DNA of 64,000 nt from positions 2,232,001 to 2,296,000 of the forward strand of contig OZ316899.1 of the NCBI GenBank assembly GCA_973895155.1. Reading direction: 5' to 3'. This DNA comes from Marsupella aquatica (lineage: Eukaryota; Marchantiophyta). The position numbers and the translations under genes are program-made. Below are positions 56,605 through 64,000 of the stretch, piece after piece (the first letter of the stretch is position 1; each line of letters starts with the position of its first letter). Under the pieces are notes generated by a model. The model searched no databases and was not told where the DNA came from. It saw only the letters and a list, made by a program, of their open reading frames with translations.

Positions 56605-57570
56605 ATAGGCGTACGGACGTGGGTGTACGGCCTCCAGATTTCCAACATTTTAGTGGGGGGTCACTCATGGGCTTGTTGGGATGAGCTCGCGGAGCTGATT
56701 CCAACAAGAGGCGGCGCTCCTCAAACGGAGCCAGGATGAGCAAGTTATGGCCTGGAGAACTTATGTTTTTGCGGTACGGAAACGGCCATAACTCAGGCGT
56801 CTGAAGTCCGTTGAGGGAGCGACTTAGTGATTCGGAAGCAGGAAAAGAAGAGCTATCCAGGGGTGAGCTCAGGTGTGCACTTGGAAGGGCACCTAGTTTC
56901 GGCCATTTTGGGGTGCCTCTCACTTTCAGGGTTCACGTGTACTGTTGGGGCGCCGTCGAAGGCACCGTCGGCCCCCTTGTTTTGGGTTTAGGGTTTTAGC
57001 AGCATGTGTGTGCCGCATGCTCCTCTTCAGTTTAAGGATTTCTCTTAGTGCAAGGTTTTAGCGGCGCCGCTAGGGTAGCCGCCACCGTTGTGACCCTGTG
57101 AGGGGTGCTTTGGTGTGATTTTTCAGTATTTAGGGGGATAGCCCCGAAGTAGTTAGGGGGACTCAGTGTGAAGTTAGCAAGGAGGGATAGAGTGGAGCCT
57201 GAGGAGTTTGAAAGCGTGTTCAGAGTAGTGAGGGGGAGCCATACTCATTGTCCGGAGAGGCAGGAGTTGAGTAGACGGCAGGAGGCCGGGTTACTCATGC
57301 AATGTGTATCGTTTTTCCCAAGAGATATGGATCTGTACATTTGACTTGATGGGCTTTTGTTGTGTGTTCCTTCTCCCTTTTTCGCTTTCCGAATTGTGTT
57401 CTCCCGTTCTATGATTTGAAGAAACTTGCTTGGTTTGAGTCGGCCTTGTGAGTAGGGGTGGTGACAGCACTCTTTGGGTGACTCCGAGTGAAGGTGTAGT
57501 GGGGTAGTCGGCAGGACTTGATCAAAAGCTGTGGGGTGAGGGTAGTCGGTAGACTTGATCAAAACCTACA

Positions 57571-57586
57571 TTTCCGGGAGCGGAAA
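57571..57586 (+). promoter_or_regulatory. TTTCCG/CGGAAA hairpin in 3' LTR A
   Basis: Identical to 46686-46701, including the following CCAAAATACTC. Confidence 0.5.
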
Positions 57587-57715
57587 CCAAAATACTCATC
57601 CTGGTGTGAAAAGAATCCAAATAGCGTCCCTCCACGACCCCGTAATACGATACCAACGGTTTAAGCGAAGAAAAGTGCGGTTTGCACGTATTAACCGTTG
57701 GAGAGGCAAGTGACA

Positions 57716-57835
57716 GAGAGTATTGCGTTTCCAAGCTGAATAGGTGCCGTAAAGAAAGAGGACCAACATAACCAAGTGGTTTATGATCGGTTGAGGGTAG
57801 TTCTCGGTGTTAGAGGTCTTGGGAACCATGCCACA
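57716..57835 (+). repeat. 5' LTR of B, last part after the insertion of A
   Basis: Starts with the duplicated GAGAG and ends GGGAACCATGCCACA at 57835. The end resembles solo LTR H (CATGGGACGCACCACA). The primer site follows 4 nt later. Confidence 0.8.
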
Positions 57836-57839
57836 TTTT

Positions 57840-57857
57840 TGGCGCTAGATGGAGGGG
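57840..57857 (+). other. Candidate primer-binding site of B
   Basis: TGGCGCTAGATGGAGGGG follows the LTR end by 4 nt. It begins TGGCGC like the tRNA-Asp site of A but then differs, so another tRNA is likely. I cannot name it with confidence. Confidence 0.5.
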
Positions 57858-57898
57858 GCATTCTTACTTGTGAATTGTTTGTTGCGCAGAGTTAGGTG

Positions 57899-59835
57899 AT
57901 GAACAAATTCACACCACGAGAAGAGCGAGCAACACTAAGGGAGGAAGCGCGGTTGCAGCAAATTGCAAGGTGGAAAGAGTCGAAGAGGGTGAAGATTGCA
58001 ATCGGCAATGGCGGTTCACGAGGTACTCTTGGAGTAGAACTGGAAGCTGTGGAAGGGGATCTGTTGAGTAGTAACGTGCCCAGTACCAACCCAGTTCACC
58101 AGTGCAAGAGATGGGTGAGCCAGATCCACAATTTGGTGGGCGAGCAGCACCACGGCTCAGTCAGAGATCACGAATCCATTACAAAGCATTCCATGGTAAA
58201 CATGAGGAGGATCCGGATGACTGGCTAGAGGAGTTTGATGGGACTGCAACTGCTAATGGAGAGTCCGCTATGAAGATGCAGATCCTACCTGGATTGTTTA
58301 AGGGTGAGGCTCGACCATGGTATTCCAATTTGGAACCAGGGGAACAGAATGAATGGGTCACCTTCAAGCAACTGTTTGTCAAGGAATTTCGTCCCATTGG
58401 GACGTCTGAATTGGCAATGTTGAAGCTAGGACAGCTTCAATTCAAGGAGAACAAGTCTTTCCGGAAATTCTTGCAGCGATTCCACAAATTGGTGCGACGA
58501 ACCAAGACCAATGCATCAGACGAAATGCAGTTGCAGTGGTTGGTTAATGCTCTACCTCAGAAGATGAGTTTCGCGATTCGGAAGGGGAATCCGGAGTCTT
58601 TAGCGAAGGTCATTCGTGATATTCAGTTATACATCAATGCTGATATCACGAGCCGGAAAAAACACTATAAGTCTGAGGATTCATCTTCAGAGGAGGAATC
58701 CGGCAAGAAAAAGACTAAGAAAAAGCGATCCAAGAAAATTAAGGAGGAGAGTAGTAGCTCTGAGGGTGATACCAGTAAGAGTGAAACATCTTCCAGCTCG
58801 GAGGATGGTGACAGGAGTAAGAAGAAGAAAATCACAAAGACAGAGAGGGTTGCAGAAAAGGTGAAAACCAAGTTGGATTCCAAGAAAGCATCTCCGGATC
58901 AGTTAACAGCTATCACGGAGCAGCTGAAAGCATTATTAGCCAACGCAAAGCCGTTGAACAAGGAGGCAGCCGATGACACCTCAGTATGGTGCGCTCACTA
59001 TTATACCACCGGACATCATAAGGATGTCTGTCCAAAGCGTGGTACAAAGCATGTTCGATTGATAACCGACGGAACGATAGGGGAGTTTGAGGTGGAGTAT
59101 ATACTTGGAGATGCCGCGGATAGTGTGTTCGGCATCAGTGAGGCCGGAGCCCGAGATTTGGCTAACCGACCCACTTCATTGTGGGGAGCGTTGAGAACCA
59201 ATGCAGGGGAGATGTATCCCCGCATCATTCAAAATCCAACTACACCTCCACAACCAAATGTTCAGAGATTTGCAGCATGCTACAACTGCGGTCAACCAGG
59301 TCAGTTCTCCCGGGAGTGCACCAATGCAAGGAAACAGGCGGATGGTCAGCCAGTCAAGCTTTGTATGGGTTGTAAAGGAGAAGGGCATATACTTACCCAA
59401 TGCCCCATTTGGTTAGCCGGGATGGCTGCTGTACCTGTCAAAACTGCACCAAAGGTATTACCAGCAACAACTATGCCGGGAGGAGCCCAGGTGAATCATA
59501 TTGACTTAGGATGGCGTGAAGAAGCACGAGGAGAATTTGCACCTTCTGACGATGAAGCAGACGCCCTGTCCACTTATTCCAAAGAAGAGGTTGATGCCGA
59601 GTGTTACCGTGTGTCCACTAGATCCACCAGAAGGAAGCAAAGGTGGGAGGGAATTATCAAGAACCAAAAGCCGTGGAAGGAAGATGCGTCTGATTCCACA
59701 TATTTGGGTTCTAACGCAAGGCCCCTGTCAATGAGGACCCGCAAGTCGTACCTGGTGATCCCAGTCCATCCCAAGATAGTGATTTTGATCGAACGCATCC
59801 CAGTTTATTTTTTCCGGCAGTCACAGCTAGTGTGA
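57899..59835 (+). pseudogene. gag: Gag of element B
   Basis: Begins at ATG 57899 (MNKFTPREERATLREE). A frameshift near 58100 moves it into the frame that runs to 59835. That frame holds the gag domain (DPDDWLEEFDGTATANGES, close to A), a Ser/Lys-rich stretch at 58670-58870, a damaged first knuckle (CAHYYTTGHHKDVC, where A has CTKC), and two intact ones (CYNCGQPGQFSREC, with Gln in the His position, and CMGCKGEGHILTQC). A further frame change near 59750 cuts it from the protease part. Decayed relative of A's gag. Confidence 0.85.
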
Positions 59836-61202
59836 AGGACCAGTTGCTAGAGCTGGAAAAGGACGAGAATGAGGTTGCACTCCAGAAGGATATTAAGAGA
59901 GCTGGCAAGCGAATGCAGGAGGAAATTGTTTTTGCTTCAAAGAAAGCAGTGGAGGACAGAAGTGTGTCACCACTGACTTCACCAAGCACACCTCTAGAAA
60001 CAAGGGAACCAGAATCATTACCAACTCAGGAGAATCCTCTTAGAGCAATTAAATTACCAGTGGAGGATGACACATAGAAACAGTTGGTGCCATACAACTT
60101 GGCAAAGGATGTGTTGGAATCACGCGTTACGGCTACTGTGGGTCAATTATTAAAAAATAGCCCATATTTTCAGAAGCAATTGAAAAAAGCCATTGCCGGG
60201 AAGCCAAGGCTTCCTCGAGTAGCCACTCGTACGGATGTCATGATGATTCAGGAGGATAGGGGAGCCCCTTGCTTACCAGTCATCATCAATAAAGAAAAGG
60301 TTATGCATGTACCAATCGATGGAGGGTCTGGGGTATGCATACTGATTGATTCAACAGCGGCGGCTTGGGGATTCAAACCAGAATTAACAGGGAGGGTGCT
60401 GAATATGGCGAATGGCTATCAGGTAGTTCCCACTGGCATCCTTAAAGAAATACGCACGGAGATTGGTGGTATCGCATTCAGCATCAATTACATTGTGATG
60501 AAGCCGGTGAACCCTACCTCATTTCGGGTGCTGATAGGACGACCCTGGTTGTACCTTGCAAAAGTTGTGGAAAACTGGGGAACAAAACAGTTTACATTCG
60601 GAACTCCACCTATTACCATGTCATGGGAGGTAGAGGATGAAGCAACCAGGTTGATTCGTGAAGCAGACGGCTATGATACTGGGTTAGAATCTGCTGATGA
60701 TGTGCGTTGGCTGGAATGCTTATCAGGAGTATCAGAAGAGAGTGTGTTTGGACCTGACACACCTCCCAGCGGACTCTGGATGGGAGACGCAGATTCCATG
60801 CGACCAATCGTTCCGGAAATTGAGGAAGAGCCCATTTCAATTCCACTAATGTTAGCAAGGAAGAGCCGGATGGAACCTATCATAGAGGAAGGCAATTCAG
60901 AATGCCAGGAAGTCCCAGCTGACAGCTGCTTCGCAATTGAGGCCGCCTTTTTGGAATCAATTATCATGGATAAAGAAACTGAATCACAGGTTCAAGTGGA
61001 GGAACTTGTTCTATCAAAGGATCCCAACGTCATGACGGTGGATTTTCATCGAGCGCTGTGGCACAGTGGCCGGAGTCAGCAGCGCTGGTTGATGAAACGG
61101 TCGCTCCGCTTACAAAGACTCACTCGGCAGACCAGGCAGCTACGCAGACGGATCAGGAGGCGTTGCAGTCAATTCGATCAGGGGTACCTGCTGTCACAAT
61201 AA
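59836..61202 (+). pseudogene. Protease region of element B
   Basis: Continues gag-pol after a frameshift near 59750. A Lys/Glu-rich spacer ends in a TAG at 60075. The next frame starts with VPYNLAKDVLESRVTATVGQ, close to A. The protease site reads IDGGSGVCILIDS, as in A, followed by FRVLIGRPWLYLAKVV. Frame is lost near 61050, about 70 codons before the reverse transcriptase spacer. Confidence 0.82.
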
Positions 61203-61263
61203 ATAAAGTGAGTTTGGAGTCAATTGTTCCGAGCGAGCTAAGTGTCGACCGGCTACTAAAAAA

Positions 61264-62865
61264 ATGAGGTTGAAAATGCTAAGGCTACAAGGGAAGCCGA
61301 AGCCAAGCAAATCTACTCTAGTAGAGATCAACACCATCATTGAAGAAGTTACTTCTTCCGGTGGGGACTCAACAGCGGAAGTGACTAAGGGAAGGGAGCA
61401 GGCGAAGCCCGAAATTCCAGTATATGGAGGAATGAGGTTGGCTAGGCTGGAAGCTGACCTGGATCCAACTCTAAAGAAGCAAATCAACATGATTCAATCA
61501 AAGCAATACAGAAAGCTCAAGTTGGGTGAGGGTCGGGAGGTAAATCTGGGTAGGGATCTTGCTCCCGAAATCGAAAAAGAGATCAGTGAGTTACTTATGG
61601 AATATCAGGATGTTTTTGCTTGGAGTCACCTTGATTTACAAGGAGTGGACCCAAAATTAGGGGAACATTGGATTGACCTTATGTTGGGAGCCAAATCATT
61701 TCGGCAACCAATGAGGAGGATGAACCCAAAGTACTCATTGTTGGTAAAGGCCGAGATCGACAAGTTGGTAGAAGCCAGCTTCATTACACCAGTTCTCCAT
61801 TCGGACTGGGTGTCTCCTATTGTCATTGTGCCCAAGAAGGCAGGACCGGATGGCAAGCCAAAGATAAGGGTATGCCAGGATTACAGGAAGTTAAATGACG
61901 CCACTTTGAAAGATCATTTTCCGTTACCTTTTACTGATATGGTGCTAGATACTGTAGCTAGCCATGAGTTGTATTCTTTCATGGATGGCTACTCCAGTTA
62001 TAATCAAATCAGAATCAGGCAAGAGGATCAGATAAAAACCGCTTTTATTATGGAGTGGGGAATTTATGTATTCAATCGGATGCCATTTGGACTATGTAAT
62101 GCGCCAGCTATGTTCCAAAGGTTGATGGTTAACATATTTCACGACTACCTAAGGAAATTCCTGGAGATATTCATTGATGATTTTGCTGTGTTTGGGAAGG
62201 CGTCCAAACATGCCAAGTACTTACGTAGAACCTTTGAAAGATGCAGACAGGTGGGATTGAAGTTACATCCAAATAAATGTTTCTTTGGAGTAACTCAGGG
62301 TGTCCTGCTTGGACACAAGGTATCCAAGAAGGGAATCGAAATTGATAAGGGAAAATTAGCCGTGTGGCTCGATATCATGCAGCCCAAGAATATAAAAGAT
62401 GTCAGATCTTTCTTGGGTTGTATTGGTTACTATCGCAGGTTTATCAAGGATTTTGCCAAGCTTGCACTACCATTAACCAACATGCTCAAAGCAGGTTCAG
62501 ATTTTGAAGCAACACCTGAACGGGTTACGGCTGTGATACAGTTGAAACAAAAGCTGGTTGAAGCACCCATCATGATGGCACCTGATTGGAATAAGGATTT
62601 TCACGTGTTTGTCGATGTTTCAGGGTTTTGCATCGGCTCCGTTCTAAGTCAGTTAGATGATAAGGGGAAGGACCACCCCATTTATTTTGCAAGCCGAGAG
62701 TTAGCTGTAGCCGAGCAGAACTACACGACTACAGAGAGGGAGGCGTTAGGGGTCATTTACTCATGTAAAAATTTTTGACATTACTTATTGGGGTATCGTG
62801 TGATCTTCCATACTGATCATGAAAGTTTGAAGTACTTAGTGAATAAGCCGGATCTTACAGGATGA
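61264..62865 (+). pseudogene. Reverse transcriptase and RNase H of element B
   Basis: An open frame from 61264 to 62778 with VYGGMRLARLEADLD, VCQDYRKLNDATLKDHFP, PFGLCNAPAMFQRLM and the FIDDFAVFG active site at about 62171-62182. RNase H has FVDVSGFCIGSVLS and the EREALGV Glu. A stop at 62778 (after CKNF) and another at about 62863 break it, in the HTDHESLKYLV region. The sequence is close to A throughout, so the two elements are of one lineage, with B much older. Confidence 0.9.
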
Positions 62866-64000
62866 GTGGCCCGATGGATACTTCTGTTGCAGGAATTTGA
62901 TTACGAATTAAGGATTAAACCTGGAAAGTTACACGCAAATGCTGATTTCTTCTCCAGGGTACTAGGAGACCCAGCAACGGATTGCATTGACGACCGGTTT
63001 CCGGATGAGGAGTTATTTCTGATCAAAAATTTGAATACTTGGTACCCCAAGATATTGGGATTTTTGAGTATAGCACGACTGAATACGGCATGGACCAGAG
63101 AGCAGAAGGCTATGTTTTTGCGAAAAGCAGCACGTTATCAGGTCATCAAGGGAGTGTTGCATAGATTGGGAGCATCTGGTAATCTCCAGAGATGTTTGGA
63201 GAGGAATGAAACCCGAAAGGTAATGGAAGCAATGCACGGCGAGGAGGCCGGAGGTCATTTTGCACCAGTAGTTACCACACGGAAAATATTGGATGTTGGT
63301 TACTGGTGGCCAACCTTGCACAAGGATGTTCATCAATTCATTAAGGAGTGTGATCCTTGTCAAAGAGCGGGGGGGGCCAAGGGCTGCCAGTAGACATCCA
63401 TTGCATCCAGTTTTACCCCTTGTTGCATTTGAGAAGTGGGGGATTGATTACATTGGGCCTCTAAAACCAAAAACTTATCCTCGGAGGAATAAGTACATCA
63501 TCCTGGCCACTGATTATGCCACCAAATGGGTAGAGGCTTGGCCGACGACGAAAGATGATGCTATTACAACTGCTAGATTTTTATACGAGCAAATTTTCAC
63601 CAGATATGGGGCGCCTCTTGAGCTGGTCAGCGATCGGGGGACTCATTTCCTAAATAATATCGTCGGTCGGCTTAATGAGCAATATCTGGTTCGGCATCGG
63701 CCTACAACTCCCTATCATCCTAAGGCCAATGGACTTACCGAGCGTGCAAATGGAATCATTGGTAAGATACTGAACAAGACAGTATCCGACCACAAGGATG
63801 ACTGGGATGACAAGCTGTACACTGCTGTTTTTGCTTACAACTTGGCCTACAAAACGACTACGGGGCATACACCTTATTTCTTAATGTTTGGGTAGGAGGC
63901 CTTGGTACCAATGGAATTGGAGGTTCCCACTTATCGAGTTACTATACGACAACGTCTGTCGGAGGCCGAGAGCAGGAGAGCAAGGTTGTACCAATTGGAA
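62866..64000 (+). pseudogene. RNase H end and integrase of element B, cut by the window edge
   Basis: Runs from ARWILLLQEFDYELR to the integrase finger (HGEEAGGHFAP ... CDPCQRAG). A frameshift near 63375, at a run of seven G, shifts it to the next frame, which holds Asp in WGIDYIGPL (about 63445), Asp in LVSDRGTHFLN (about 63632) and Glu in GLTERANGI (about 63739). A TAG at 63893 (MFG then stop) follows, after which the frame continues to base 64000. All three catalytic residues are kept in the decayed frame. Confidence 0.88.

Larger units (their letters stand above)
42707..57715 (+). mobile_element. Complete young Ty3-like element 'A' (15,009 bp)
   Basis: Two direct repeats, 42707-46830 and 53449-57715, start TGTGACGGGTAC and end AAGTGACA. 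They are flanked outside by the 5-bp duplication GAGAG (42702-42706 and 57716-57720). Between them are a tRNA-Asp primer site, a leader with two hairpins, an intact 2132-codon gag-pol and a polypurine tract. The LTRs differ by about five substitutions over 4.1 kb and by three tandem-repeat units, so the insertion is very recent and the element may still be active. It sits in the 5' LTR of B. Each LTR has its own intact 618-codon ORF. Order and motifs fit the non-chromovirus Athila/Tat-like lineage. Confidence 0.96.
53449..57715 (+). repeat. 3' LTR of A (4267 bp)
   Basis: Same order of parts as the 5' LTR. It is 143 bp longer: three additional 47-bp units (141 bp) and two more G before the array. 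Substitutions seen: near 53870 (T/C), one in the array, near 54912 (silent in the ORF), near 56450 (Ala to Val in the ORF) and near 56799. The gag-pol stop codon (53482-53484) lies in it. Confidence 0.95.
41173..64000 (+). mobile_element. Old Ty3-like element 'B', interrupted by A and running off the window
   Basis: B has a 5' LTR starting TGTGATGCCGTGCCAGGATC at 41173. The LTR is split after 42706 by element A, resumes at 57716 and ends CCACA at 57835. A primer site, gag, protease, reverse transcriptase, RNase H and integrase follow on the plus strand to the last base. Several stops and frameshifts show decay. It interrupts the zinc-finger gene at 41172. The 3' LTR lies outside, so the target duplication (TGTAG on the left) cannot be tested. 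Protein motifs put it in the same lineage as A. Confidence 0.9.

Noticed and set aside
1-64000. tRNA, rRNA, organelle inserts, telomere repeats
   Set aside because: None seen; the only tRNA-like matches are the 18-nt primer-binding sites.

Overview
This is 64 kb of nuclear DNA from a land plant. The signs are plant-type Ty3/gypsy retrotransposons with 5-bp target duplications, a primer-binding site matching plant tRNA-Asp, a chromovirus with a chromodomain, a plant L1-type LINE ORF1, a MuDR-like transposase with a SWIM finger, and GT-AG introns. I cannot name the species. No intact ordinary host gene was found. Almost everything is transposable element in layers, plus three decayed genes and about 6.6 kb of AT-rich sequence with no clear gene.

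Layout: 1-1211 (-) LINE ORF1 fragment; 1212-7859 mostly featureless; 7865-12556 (+) solo LTR 'H' (duplication CATAT) holding an unbroken 1217-codon ORF; 12750-16480 (-) decayed multi-exon gene with a methyltransferase-like motif; 17508-19377 (+) MULE transposase pseudogene; 19474-21799 (+) LTR fragment 'C'; 21800-30413 (-) decayed chromovirus 'D'; 30414-~32200 (+) LTR fragment 'E'; ~32200-33494 (-) truncated element 'G'; 33495-36286 (-) LTR fragment 'F'; 36337-36614 and 40586-41172 (-) a zinc-finger gene split by solo LTR 'E-prime' (36615-40585, duplication ATCTT); 41173 to the window end (+) old element 'B', whose 5' LTR is split by the young complete element 'A' (42707-57715, duplication GAGAG).

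Element A is 15,009 bp. It has LTRs of 4124 and 4267 bp that differ by about five substitutions and by three copies of a 47-bp tandem repeat, and a single 2132-codon gag-pol frame. Each of its LTRs carries a complete 618-codon ORF. The same arrangement, a long ORF inside the LTR, recurs in H (intact) and in B, C, E, E-prime and F (decayed). The encoded proteins appear related: a globular N-terminal half with FGLP-type, NGFF/L-type and LKK-type motifs, then a long coiled coil. This group of LTR-encoded proteins is the main discovery candidate. Because the ORF lies in the LTR, it is present twice in every full element and survives when recombination leaves a solo LTR, as in H.

A and B look like the non-chromovirus (Athila/Tat/OTA-like) branch of Ty3: FIDD reverse transcriptase, DGGSG protease, GPY/F integrase end and no chromodomain. 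Their LTRs share structural marks: a hairpin at the extreme 5' end, and a TTCCG/CGGAA hairpin near the 3' end. Homology, exon and lesion calls were made by eye and were not run through any search.
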